From contig CALSMU010000007.1 of assembly GCA_943787535.1 (NCBI GenBank), positions 124,001 to 188,000 on the forward strand: a DNA stretch of 64,000 nucleotides. The letters are read 5' to 3'. How positions within the stretch are numbered: position 1 is the stretch's first letter; each line of letters starts with the position of its first letter. Shown here one piece after another: positions 41,245-50,855 of the stretch. The notes under the pieces were generated by a model. That model saw nothing but the letters and a program-made list of their open reading frames with translations. It made no database searches and was not told where the DNA came from. The DNA comes from an uncultured Flavobacteriales bacterium (GTDB taxonomy: Bacteria; Bacteroidota; Bacteroidia; Flavobacteriales_D; Parvicellaceae). A program made the position numbers and the translations under genes.

Positions 41245-42539
41245 ATGAGCGAAGTAGTTTTAAAAATAGAAAATGTTTGCAAACAGTACCGATTAGGACT
41301 TGTTGGAACTGGCACCTTGAGTCATGATTTAAAACGTTGGTGGCATTTGGTGAGGGGAAAAGAAGATCCTTTTTTACAAGTTGGAGAAGTAAATGACAGA
41401 GAGGTAAAAGGAGGTGAATATATTAATGCCTTGTCCGACATTAATATTGAAATAAAAAAAGGAGAAGTTTTAGGGATTATTGGTAAAAATGGAGCGGGTA
41501 AATCCACGTTATTAAAATTATTGTCCGAAGTTACAACTCCCACAACTGGTTCAATAAAAGTTAAGGGGAAAATTTCTGCGTTATTGGAAGTCGGTACGGG
41601 CTTTCACCCGGAGCTTACAGGTAGAGAAAATATATTCTTAAATGGGGCTATTTTAGGAATGAATAAAAAGGAAATTGACTCAAGAATAGAAGAAATAATT
41701 GATTTTTCTGGAGTTTCGAAATATATTGATACGCCAGTAAAGCGATATTCAAGTGGTATGAAAGTCCGATTAGGATTTGCTGTTGCAGCTCATTTAGAAC
41801 CAGATATTTTGATTGTGGATGAAGTATTAGCCGTTGGGGATGCCGAGCTTTCAAAAGAAGTGCATTGGGAAAATGGCAAGATGTAGCTAAGGATGGAAAA
41901 ACAGTAATTGTTGTGTCGCATAACATGAGCTCCATAACGAGAATGTGCAGTAGAGCCATACTTTTAGAAAATGGAACGGTTGTAAAGTCAGGAGAGGTAG
42001 ATACAGTTGTTCAGTATTATATTTCAGGTGATAAATTTAATAATGCTGAGAAAAAATGGATAAAAAATGCACCAGAAGGTGGAGGGGTAGCTCTAAATTC
42101 AATAAAAGTCACACAAGATTTGAATACCTCTGGCTCTTTGGTCAATGATATTGAAAAAGATATTTACTTGCAATTTAATTACACATTGGTTCGAGATAAG
42201 AGCATTTATTGCGGTTTCTTTTTATCTGGTTCTAATGGGTCTGTAACGTTTATTTCTTCAGATTTTTATGAAGTAGATAGATTTAATAAGGTTAAAGGGA
42301 CCTATTCCTCTATTTGTAAGATTCCCGGAAATATTTTGGCGGAAGAAACCTATTTTATAAGGGCATTTATTGCGGAACCGGTAAAGGATGCTAAGCCAAT
42401 AATTCATATTGATTTAAAAGATGTTTTGTCTTTTCAGGTAATAGATAATTTAACGGGTAATTCAGCTAGGAAAAGTCATATAGGCTCATATCCAGGAGCG
42501 GTTAGGCCAATTTTAAAATGGAGCTTAAAAGATGTTTGA
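41245..42539 (+). pseudogene. Polysaccharide ABC transporter ATP-binding protein (Wzt-like), interrupted by two apparent +1 frameshifts (ORFs 41245..41886 and 41865..42539)
   Basis: Walker [13 protein letters not shown], signature [14 protein letters not shown], Walker [15 protein letters not shown] in ORF 1; H-loop VVSHNMSSI and Wzt-type C-terminal domain in ORF 2. The conserved linking peptide FQKKCIGKM is in the third frame (41849-41875). Confidence 0.85.
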
Positions 42540-43338
42540 AAAATTAAAAGATGAAAGATATTTTATTCATAAATATCCAATATTTGTCAATAGTATTCCA
42601 AAATGCGGGACTAATTTGATGATGAATTTGGTAAATGCTATACCTGGTATTGAATATGTTAATGATTACTCGATGTGTCATACTTATGAAGATCCAGAGG
42701 AGGCATTTGAGAAGTTGGTAAAGCCAGAGAAGAAAATAGTGAAAGGGGGTTTGTATGTCGGGCATGTTCCCTATTCAGATTCTTTTAATAATTGGTTAAA
42801 ACAGAATAACTTTAAACAAATTTTCGTTATCCGAGACCCTAGAGACTTTATAGTTTCTTTGAGTCATTATGTAACGAGAGATGCTGAAAAGAAACATGCA
42901 TATTATGATTTATATATGGATATTGCGAAAAGTCATCAGGATCGGTTTAAGTACCTGATAGAAGGTTTCGGAGAAGGAGTTGGAAAGTTTATTACTAGTC
43001 CTGAATCAATACCTAATGTAAAGTTAGTATTTGGAGCTTACGAAAAATGGCTAAAAAATGAAAACTCTTTAACTATCCCTTTTGAAAAGATTATTAATCC
43101 AGAAGTATCGCAAGAAACAATGATGAAAATTTTAATTTTCCTTGATTTAAAGTCAATTTATGCAATCAAGAGGGCTGCTGGTATATTAGCGAAAGGTACA
43201 GATTCTTCGCGGTCAAGAACTTTTAGAAAAGGAGAAATAGGAGGGTGGAAAAAAAGTTTTAATAGTAGTATAGAAAAAACATTTAATGATTTTGTAGGGA
43301 ATTCATTGAATGATTTTATGGTAAATAATAAATTATGA
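42532..43338 (+). CDS. P-loop sulfotransferase (SULT-like)
   Basis: FVNSIPKCGTNLMMNLVNAIPG (5'-PSB), FVIRDPRDFIVSLSHYV (3'-PB), TFRKGEIGGWKKSF (RKGxxGxWK). Confidence 0.85.
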   Translation: MFEKLKDERYFIHKYPIFVNSIPKCGTNLMMNLVNAIPGIEYVNDYSMCHTYEDPEEAFEKLVKPEKKIVKGGLYVGHVPYSDSFNNWLKQNNFKQIFVIRDPRDFIVSLSHYVTRDAEKKHAYYDLYMDIAKSHQDRFKYLIEGFGEGVGKFITSPESIPNVKLVFGAYEKWLKNENSLTIPFEKIINPEVSQETMMKILIFLDLKSIYAIKRAAGILAKGTDSSRSRTFRKGEIGGWKKSFNSSIEKTFNDFVGNSLNDFMVNNKL

Positions 43339-44114
43339 AAGTTGTAATTTTTGCAGGAGGATTAGGAACAAGATTGTCCGAAGAAACTGGGTCTAGACCA
43401 AAGCCTATGGTGGAAATTGGAGGTAAACCTATTTTGTGGCATTTAATGAAAATTTATGAAACGAATGGATTTAGCGATTTCATAATATGTTTAGGATACA
43501 AAGGATATATGATTAAGGAGTATTTCATGAATTATTATTTACACAATTCAGATGTCACAGTTGAATTGGAGAATAATAAATTAAATGTACACTATTCAGA
43601 TACAGAGTTTTTCAAAGTAACACTAGTGGATACTGGTCAAAATACGATGACAGCTGGGAGGTTAAAACGTGTTGAGAGTTATTTGAATGGTGAAGATTTT
43701 ATGTTGACGTATGGTGATGGATTGGCTGATATAGACGTTAAAGCACTTTTAGATTTTCACATGAGCCATGGGAAAATTGCAACCTTAACTGCAATACAAC
43801 CAGAAGCTAGATTTGGAGGAATGGATATAGGCGATAATGGTGTTGTAAATAACTTTAGAGAGAAACCAAAGGGAGACGAAAAATGGATCAATGGAGGTTT
43901 CTTTGTACTAAAGAATGCGGTGTTTAGGTATTTAAGCGATTCCAATATTGACGATATAATGTGGGAGGAATTACCCATGAATAGACTAACAAAGGATAAT
44001 GAGTTAATGGCATACAAACATCAAGGGTTTTGGAAATGTATGGACGCCATGAGAGATAAAATTGAGTTAGATAATATTTGGAATTCTGATAATCCAAAAT
44101 GGAAAATCTGGTAA
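43335..44114 (+). CDS. rfbF: Glucose-1-phosphate cytidylyltransferase
   Basis: FAGGLGTRLSEETGSRPKPMVEIGGKPILWHLMKIY. Confidence 0.95.
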   Translation: MKVVIFAGGLGTRLSEETGSRPKPMVEIGGKPILWHLMKIYETNGFSDFIICLGYKGYMIKEYFMNYYLHNSDVTVELENNKLNVHYSDTEFFKVTLVDTGQNTMTAGRLKRVESYLNGEDFMLTYGDGLADIDVKALLDFHMSHGKIATLTAIQPEARFGGMDIGDNGVVNNFREKPKGDEKWINGGFFVLKNAVFRYLSDSNIDDIMWEELPMNRLTKDNELMAYKHQGFWKCMDAMRDKIELDNIWNSDNPKWKIW

Positions 44115-44118
44115 AAAT

Positions 44119-45180
44119 ATGACTGTTTACAATCAATATAAAGGAAAAAAGGTTTTAATCACAGGTCATACAGGATTTAAAGGAGCATGGCTAGTTGCTA
44201 TTCTTCATGGGCTAGGAGCAAAGATATTGGGGTATGCATTAGAGCCAGAAACTAGTCATTGTATTTACAATGAAATTGTTGGAGATAGTTTATGTAAAAG
44301 CATTATTGGGGATATAAGAGATAAAGCTAAATTAGAAAAGATTGTAATCGAGTTTCAACCCGATTTTGTTTTTCATTTAGCCGCGCAAGCACTTGTAATT
44401 AAGTCGTATGCTGTTCCATCAGAAACATTTGAAGTGAATACAATAGGGACTGCTAATCTTTTAGAATCGCTTGATAAACTTACTAATAAATGTACAGTAG
44501 TGGTTGTTACTTCTGATAAAGTATATGAAAACATTGAATTGGAGTATCCTTATCGTGAAAGTGATACTCTAGGGGGGTATGATCCCTATAGCGCAAGCAA
44601 AGCTTGTACTGAACTGGTGGTGTCGTCATTTAGAAATTCTTTTTTTAACATTGCAGAAGTGGAAGATCACAAAAAAGCAATTGTAAGTGTAAGAGCCGGT
44701 AATGTGATTGGTGGGGGCGATTATTCTGAAAATCGTATTATTCCTGACGTAATTAATGCTTTGATGAAGGGTGAGCAAATTGTATTGCGAAGTCCCAATT
44801 CAATTAGGCCTTGGCAACATGTATTGGAACCATTATTTGCGTATTTAAAATTAGGGTTATACTTAAGTGAAAAACCGGATAAATTCTCTCAGTCGTTTAA
44901 TCTTGGTCCTAAACCGGATGATAATTTGACGGTGGAGGTATTGGTTCAAAAAGCAATAGAAATATGGGGAAGTGGCGAGTATGTTACTGGTGGAGATGGA
45001 AAATTGCACGAGGCGGGGATATTAAAGTTGGATATTTCTCTTGCAGTAAACTTGTTAAATTGGGCTCCGGTTTATGATTCTACTGAGGCGATTGAAAAAA
45101 CCATTACGTGGTATAAAAAAGAAGATAAGGCAGCTATTACAAATAAACAAATCGAAGAATATTTAAGTGAAATTTATTAA
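44119..45180 (+). CDS. rfbG: CDP-glucose 4,6-dehydratase
   Basis: VLITGHTGFKGAWLVAILHGLGAKILGYALEPET, VVVTSDKVYEN, YDPYSASKACTELV. Confidence 0.95.
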   Translation: MTVYNQYKGKKVLITGHTGFKGAWLVAILHGLGAKILGYALEPETSHCIYNEIVGDSLCKSIIGDIRDKAKLEKIVIEFQPDFVFHLAAQALVIKSYAVPSETFEVNTIGTANLLESLDKLTNKCTVVVVTSDKVYENIELEYPYRESDTLGGYDPYSASKACTELVVSSFRNSFFNIAEVEDHKKAIVSVRAGNVIGGGDYSENRIIPDVINALMKGEQIVLRSPNSIRPWQHVLEPLFAYLKLGLYLSEKPDKFSQSFNLGPKPDDNLTVEVLVQKAIEIWGSGEYVTGGDGKLHEAGILKLDISLAVNLLNWAPVYDSTEAIEKTITWYKKEDKAAITNKQIEEYLSEIY

Positions 45181-45718
45181 AACAAATATTGAAGGTTGTT
45201 TTGTTATTGAACCAAATTTGATAGAAGACAATAGAGGTGGGTTTTACCGGTCTTTTTGTAAAGAGGAATTTTACGAACATGTTGGCGAAGTTGATTTTAT
45301 ACAAATGAATCATTCAATTAATTTGAAGAAAGGGACTTTTAGAGGCTTGCATTATCAACAACCTCCTTATGCAGAAGAAAAGCTAATAAGGTGTATTAAA
45401 GGAAAAGTGATTGATTTTTTCTTGGATATTAGAGAAGGTTCTCCTACGTTTTTGGAGTATGGAGAAATTGAGTTAAGTCCCGAAAATAGAAAAATGATAT
45501 ATATCTGTAAGGGTATAGCACATGGTTTTATTACAATCGAAAATAACACAGAACTACTTTATCATCATACAGAAAAATATAACAAAGAAGCGGATAGAGG
45601 TATTCGTTATAATGACCCTAAAGTTACATTAAAATTACCTGTAGAACTAAGTGCAGTATCAGATAAAGATTTGAATTATCCATTATTAAGAGAAGATTTT
45701 AAAGGAATAGTAGTATGA
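45167..45718 (+). CDS. dTDP-4-dehydrorhamnose 3,5-epimerase family protein (NDP-sugar epimerase)
   Basis: EDNRGGFYRSFCKEEF, GTFRGLHYQQPPYAEEKLIRCIKGKVIDFFLDIREGSPTF. Confidence 0.9.
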   Translation: MKFIKTNIEGCFVIEPNLIEDNRGGFYRSFCKEEFYEHVGEVDFIQMNHSINLKKGTFRGLHYQQPPYAEEKLIRCIKGKVIDFFLDIREGSPTFLEYGEIELSPENRKMIYICKGIAHGFITIENNTELLYHHTEKYNKEADRGIRYNDPKVTLKLPVELSAVSDKDLNYPLLREDFKGIVV

Positions 45719-46941
45719 ATTGTAGGTTTTGTAAAAGTAAATTGGAGAATATGTTTCTTGACTTAGGATTTGCTCCTCCTTCAAATTCTTTTCTTTCTGC
45801 GGAGGATATGAAACAAGGAGAATTTCATTACCCATTGAAGGTTTACGTATGCGATGAATGTATGTTGGTTCAACTGGATGAATTTAAGAAAGCAACTGAT
45901 ATTTTTTCTGATGAATACGTTTATTTTTCTTCCATGTCAAGAAGTTGGTTAGCGCATTCAAAAAAATATACGAACAAGATGATGAGTGAATTTGGAATTA
46001 ATCAAAATTCACAAGTAATAGAAGTGGCTTCAAATGATGGCTACTTATTGCAGTATTTCAAAGAAAAAGGGGTGAGTGTTTTGGGTGTTGAGCCGACGGA
46101 GTCTACAGCGAAGGTGTCAAGGGAAAAGGGGATTGAAACGGTTATGGAGTTTTTTGGTGAAAAACTGGCTACGGATTTAGTTGAGCAAGGAAAAAAGGCT
46201 GACCTCCTATTAGGAAATAATGTTTTAGCACATGTTCCCGATATTAATGATTTTGTGAAAGGTATTAAAATCATTTTAAAAGAAGAGGGGGTTTTGACTA
46301 TGGAATTTCCTCATTTGCTTCAATTAATAAAGCATAATCAGTTTGACACCATTTATCACGAACATTTCTCATATTTATCTTTCACTACAGTTAATCAAAT
46401 TTTTAAAAAACAAGGAATTGAGTTGTTTCACGTTGAAGAAATTTCCACTCATGGAGGTTCTATTCGAATATTTGGAAAACATATAGAAGATTCATCAAGG
46501 GAAAGAAGAGAAAGTGTTAATCTCCTGCTTCAAAAAGAAAATGAAGCAGGAATCAATTCAATAGATTATTATAAAAATTTCCAAAAAAGAGTGGAAAAGG
46601 TGAAATTTGAATTTCTACAATTCTTACTAAATGCAAAAGCTGAAGGAAAAAAAGTAGCTGCGTATGGGGCCGCAGCAAAAGGAAATACCTTATTGAATTA
46701 TTCAGGAGTAAAAGCGGATATGATTGATTTTGTAGTTGATGCTGCACCTGTTAAACAGCATAAGTTTTTGCCTGGTAGTCATATTCCTGTTGTTGCTGAA
46801 CATAAAATTAAAGAGTCCAAACCGGATTATATCATTATTTTTCCTTGGAATATAAAAGAAGAAATAATGTCTCAATTGGAGTATGTGAGGGAGTGGGAGG
46901 CTAAATTTGTTATTTTTATACCTGAAACTAGTTTTTTTTAA
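45715..46941 (+). CDS. SAM-dependent sugar C-methyltransferase (TylCIII/NovU-like)
   Basis: N-terminal zinc site CRFCKSKLENMFLDLGFAPPSNSFL...CDEC, SAM motif VIEVASNDGYLLQYF, YHEHFSYLS, AYGAAAKGNTLLNY. Confidence 0.88.
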   Translation: MNCRFCKSKLENMFLDLGFAPPSNSFLSAEDMKQGEFHYPLKVYVCDECMLVQLDEFKKATDIFSDEYVYFSSMSRSWLAHSKKYTNKMMSEFGINQNSQVIEVASNDGYLLQYFKEKGVSVLGVEPTESTAKVSREKGIETVMEFFGEKLATDLVEQGKKADLLLGNNVLAHVPDINDFVKGIKIILKEEGVLTMEFPHLLQLIKHNQFDTIYHEHFSYLSFTTVNQIFKKQGIELFHVEEISTHGGSIRIFGKHIEDSSRERRESVNLLLQKENEAGINSIDYYKNFQKRVEKVKFEFLQFLLNAKAEGKKVAAYGAAAKGNTLLNYSGVKADMIDFVVDAAPVKQHKFLPGSHIPVVAEHKIKESKPDYIIIFPWNIKEEIMSQLEYVREWEAKFVIFIPETSFF

Positions 46942-47433
46942 ATGGCAAACTTGTTCCATCATACGGTAAAAATTGCTACGTCCTCATCTATTGAAGTCTC
47001 CAGTCGAGGAACTGATACTATTATTGGAGAAAATTCAGTGATTGATGATTATGTTAAAATTAAGCATGTAGGGGGAAGCGGAGATATAAAAATAGGAAAT
47101 CAGGTTTACATTAATTCAGGTTGCGTTTTATATTCTGGTAATGGCATTCAAATAGGTAATAATGTGTTAATTGGTCCAAACTGTAATATTGTGCCATCAA
47201 ATCATAATTTTTCATCTGATGATATTCCAATTCGAGAACAAGGGTTTCAAGAATCAAAAGGAGGAGTAGTTATTGAGGATGATGTTTGGTTAGGTGCTGG
47301 AGTAACTTTACTGGACGGCACAGTTATACGAGAAGGTTCTGTTATTGCTGCTAATTCTTTGGTGTTAGGTGAAACAGAGAGGTTCTCAGTGTATGCCGGA
47401 GTTCCTGCAAAAAAAATTAAATCTCGAATATGA
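46942..47433 (+). CDS. Left-handed beta-helix acyltransferase
   Basis: Hexapeptide repeats; NHNFSSDDIPIREQGFQESKGGVVIEDDVWLGAGVTLLDGTVI. Confidence 0.9.
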   Translation: MANLFHHTVKIATSSSIEVSSRGTDTIIGENSVIDDYVKIKHVGGSGDIKIGNQVYINSGCVLYSGNGIQIGNNVLIGPNCNIVPSNHNFSSDDIPIREQGFQESKGGVVIEDDVWLGAGVTLLDGTVIREGSVIAANSLVLGETERFSVYAGVPAKKIKSRI

Positions 47434-48236
47434 AATTTACAATTTTAGGAGCTTCTGGATTTATGGGTTCTAATTTGGTTAGATATCTTGAACAAAAAGG
47501 TGTTGAATGTTTTTGCCCTGAAAGAGATTATCAATATACAAAGAAGGAAGACCTGGGGCACGTTGTTTATTGTATTGGAATGACATCAGATTTTCGCTTC
47601 AAACCAGTTGAAACAATTGAAGCACATGTTTGTAAATTAAATCAAGTGTTAAATAATAGTTTATTTTCGTCGTTTCTATATTTATCCTCTACGAGAGTAT
47701 ATAATGGTTGCGTCTCAGGTGATGAGTCCTCATGTTTGATTGTTAATCCTAATGATTTTAGTGATTTATACAATATTTCAAAAATAATGGGAGAATCAGT
47801 TTGTTTGTCAAAAGAAAATGAAAAAATTCGTGTAGCAAGATTATCAAATGTGGTTGGAGATGATTTTAATTCTGGTAATTTTCTCTTTTCGCTCATAAAA
47901 GAAGCGGTAGATACAGGAGAAATTAATTTACATCAATCAGCAAACATAGAAAGAGATTATATAAATTTAAATGATGCAGTTCATGTAATTGAAAATATTG
48001 TATTGAATGGAAAAAATAGATTATACAATGTTGCATCAGGACATAATGTGTCAAATGCAGACGTTATCAATCAAATTAAAAGGATTACTGGTTGTGAGGT
48101 ATATATAAAAAGCGAAATTGAAAGACTCTCTTTTCCGATAATTAATAATGAAAAGATAGTAAATGAGTTTTCATTTCAATCCAAAATAATTTTGGATGAA
48201 ATAGCAAATTTGATAAACACCTATCAAATAAATTAG
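47430..48236 (+). CDS. NAD-dependent epimerase/dehydratase family protein (SDR)
   Basis: FTILGASGFMGSNLVRYLEQKG; YLSSTRVYNG; YNISKIMGE. Confidence 0.88.
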   Translation: MKFTILGASGFMGSNLVRYLEQKGVECFCPERDYQYTKKEDLGHVVYCIGMTSDFRFKPVETIEAHVCKLNQVLNNSLFSSFLYLSSTRVYNGCVSGDESSCLIVNPNDFSDLYNISKIMGESVCLSKENEKIRVARLSNVVGDDFNSGNFLFSLIKEAVDTGEINLHQSANIERDYINLNDAVHVIENIVLNGKNRLYNVASGHNVSNADVINQIKRITGCEVYIKSEIERLSFPIINNEKIVNEFSFQSKIILDEIANLINTYQIN

Positions 48237-48240
48237 AATA

Positions 48241-48993
48241 ATGATACAAATAGACGAAAAGAATAGTGTTGTAATCAAGGATGGAATACAATATGACATT
48301 GGAAGCTCAGAGGCATTTAAAATCATTTCTGAAATGTGGATACGCTCTGGGTGGGATGCTAAATATGTCTATTCTTTTGCATGGATGGGTAGACCGATTA
48401 TTCAATTGCCAGAAGATATGGTGCGGACACAGGAGGTTATATACACTATACAGCCAGATGTAATTATTGAAACAGGTGTTGCTCATGGAGGATCGTTGAT
48501 ATATTATGCTTCATTGTGCAAGGCAATGGAAAAAGGAAAAATAGTAGGAATAGATATTGAAATTAGACCGCATAATAGAAAAGCGATTGAGGAGCACTTG
48601 ATGTTTCCGTATATTTCTTTGATAGAAGGAAGTTCAATTGATGAAAAGATTGTCATAGAGGCAAATAACCATATTTCTGCGGGAGATGTAGTGATGGTTC
48701 TTTTAGATTCTAATCATACTTATGATCATGTTTTAGCAGAGTTAAGAGCATACTCTAGGATGGTGACAATTGGATCTTATATCGTTGCGACTGATGGAAT
48801 AATGGAGAATGTTGTTGGAGCTCCAAGAACAAATCCAGACTGGATAACAAATAATCCTAAAAAAGCACTGGAACAATTTATAAAAGAAAATGATAGTTTT
48901 ATTATTGAAGAACCTGCTTTTCCGTTTAATGAAGGTGAAATAACCGAAAGAGTTACCTATTGGCCTAGTGCATTTATTAAAAGAATAAAATAG
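48241..48993 (+). CDS. Cephalosporin hydroxylase (CmcI) family protein, probable SAM-dependent sugar O-methyltransferase
   Basis: IIETGVAHGGSLIYYASL, VGIDIEIRPHNR, VLLDSNHTYDHVLAEL. Confidence 0.85.
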   Translation: MIQIDEKNSVVIKDGIQYDIGSSEAFKIISEMWIRSGWDAKYVYSFAWMGRPIIQLPEDMVRTQEVIYTIQPDVIIETGVAHGGSLIYYASLCKAMEKGKIVGIDIEIRPHNRKAIEEHLMFPYISLIEGSSIDEKIVIEANNHISAGDVVMVLLDSNHTYDHVLAELRAYSRMVTIGSYIVATDGIMENVVGAPRTNPDWITNNPKKALEQFIKENDSFIIEEPAFPFNEGEITERVTYWPSAFIKRIK

Positions 48994-48998
48994 TTGTA

Positions 48999-49946
48999 AT
49001 GGAAAAACCTCTTGTGTCTGTAGGTATCCCAACGTATGATGAGGGAAAATTTATTATTGATACAATTGAATCAGTATTGTCTCAAACGTATAATAATATT
49101 GAGTTAATTATTTCAGATAATTGCTCGACAGATGACACAACTCAAAAAGTAAAGGAAATACAAGTGAAATATCCTGAGGTCCGACTGGTGGAACAAAAAA
49201 AAAATATTGGGGCAATTCAGAATTTTAATTTTGTAAAAGAAGAGGCTACAGGAGACTACTTTATGTGGCTGGGCGGTCATGATATCATATTGCCTAACTA
49301 TGTTGAAAAATGTCTTGCTTTATTTGAGAAAAACAGTGAATTGATTCTTGTTTATTCAAAAGCAAAATTCTTTTCTCAAAATAAAGAATCTTACCAAAAC
49401 AGAGATGCTCATGCAGATTTGAAAACTATTGGTTTAGCCCCTGTCAATAGAGCGATGAAAGTTCTAAACCCTAATTTATGTACAGCTATTCATGGTGTTT
49501 TTGATACAAAAAAAGGGAAGACTAATTTATTGCATAATATTCCCATTGGACCCGATAATGTGTTTTTGTTTGAAATTGCCCTATTAGGAGAATTCGATGA
49601 AGTGAATGATTACTTATATTTCCGAAGAGAGATAAGGGAAAAAGAAACGGATGAACAAAGACTTAAAAGATATAAGGAAATATATTCGTTACAATGCAAA
49701 AATCCTTATGATAGTCTCAAGTTTGAACTTTTAAAAGTTGTTAAGGATTCGAAACTTTCTAGTATAGAAAAGAAGGTGTTGTCTTCAATGTTATTTGATG
49801 TTTTTTTAAAACAGATTAAAGATCGAAAACAATTAAAACAGCATTTAAAAAAAGTGTGTGGGAATAGCAGGGAAATTGCGCATATAGATAAAGTGTCTTT
49901 TTATCATCTGATATTAAAATTAAGATATAAAATTTTAAGAAAGTAA
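48999..49946 (+). CDS. Glycosyltransferase family 2
   Basis: VSVGIPTYDEGKFIIDTIESVLSQTYNNIELIISDNCSTDDT. Confidence 0.9.
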   Translation: MEKPLVSVGIPTYDEGKFIIDTIESVLSQTYNNIELIISDNCSTDDTTQKVKEIQVKYPEVRLVEQKKNIGAIQNFNFVKEEATGDYFMWLGGHDIILPNYVEKCLALFEKNSELILVYSKAKFFSQNKESYQNRDAHADLKTIGLAPVNRAMKVLNPNLCTAIHGVFDTKKGKTNLLHNIPIGPDNVFLFEIALLGEFDEVNDYLYFRREIREKETDEQRLKRYKEIYSLQCKNPYDSLKFELLKVVKDSKLSSIEKKVLSSMLFDVFLKQIKDRKQLKQHLKKVCGNSREIAHIDKVSFYHLILKLRYKILRK

Positions 49947-49949
49947 TTT

Positions 49950-50843
49950 ATGATATCCATAATCATCCCAGTAAAAAACAGGGTGGATGAACTTAAAAGA
50001 GCCATTAATTCGGTTCTAAGTCAATCCACTAAACATGATTATGAAATAATAGTAATTGATGATAAGTCCGATAGGGATATTAAATCAGTTGTAGAAAACT
50101 ATAAAGACTTAAGACTTGTTTACATTTTAAACGATAAAGATATCAGCAATGCAAATGTCTGCAGAAATTTAGGTTTTAATCTAGCCAAAGGAGATTATAT
50201 AGCTATGCTAGATTCTGATGATGAATGGCTACCAAACCATTTAGAACAAAAAATTAAATTTTTAGAAGAAAATAACTGTGAAGGAGTTTTTGGGAGCTAT
50301 TATATTGATGATACAGTTGATAAAAAAGATGTAATTAGTCGTTCCTTTAAGAAAGGAGAAGTTATGATAAACTATCTATTGTCAGATGGTAGGGCAGCTA
50401 CACCAACGCAAGTTTATAAAACATATGCTGCAAAGTCGATTATGTGGGACGAGGCGTTATTGCGTCACCAAGATTTTGATTTTAGTATACGATTTGCAGA
50501 AAAATACTCATTTTTACCCAGTAATGAAGTAACGTGTATAGTCCATTGGGGAAAAGGAGAGAAACGTTTGGAAGATTTAGATTCTCAAATTCGATTTATT
50601 AAAAAGCATAAAGAGAAAATACTGCCGAGATTATATAATGATTACCACTCTAAGATTTATCTGAGCTTACGAAAAAGAAAAGACGTTGGAGCTGAGTTTA
50701 TTGATTATTTTAAAAAGCAAAGTTCTTCTTATATTCATGATATGACTTTGAATGAGTTTTTAGCTCTTTATAAAGAGGAGAAAGGCAAAATTGGCAGGTC
50801 CTTTTTAAGGTTTAAATATTTAGTAAAAACCTTATTCAATTAA
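49950..50843 (+). CDS. Glycosyltransferase family 2
   Basis: ISIIIPVKNRVDELKRAINSVLSQ, VIDDKSD, MLDSDDEWLPNHL. Confidence 0.9.
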   Translation: MISIIIPVKNRVDELKRAINSVLSQSTKHDYEIIVIDDKSDRDIKSVVENYKDLRLVYILNDKDISNANVCRNLGFNLAKGDYIAMLDSDDEWLPNHLEQKIKFLEENNCEGVFGSYYIDDTVDKKDVISRSFKKGEVMINYLLSDGRAATPTQVYKTYAAKSIMWDEALLRHQDFDFSIRFAEKYSFLPSNEVTCIVHWGKGEKRLEDLDSQIRFIKKHKEKILPRLYNDYHSKIYLSLRKRKDVGAEFIDYFKKQSSSYIHDMTLNEFLALYKEEKGKIGRSFLRFKYLVKTLFN

Positions 50844-50855
50844 TATTAGTGTAGT

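Noticed and set aside
41848-41880. Programmed ribosomal frameshifting in wzt
   Set aside because: Two independent +1 events within 28 bp would be needed, and I see no recognisable slippery site, internal SD or pseudoknot; sequencing error or mutation is simpler.
41865-42539. Separate gene starting at 41865 ([13 protein letters not shown]...)
   Set aside because: It begins mid-domain and continues the Wzt NBD (H-loop SHNM) and C-terminal domain; better read as the 3' part of a frameshifted wzt.
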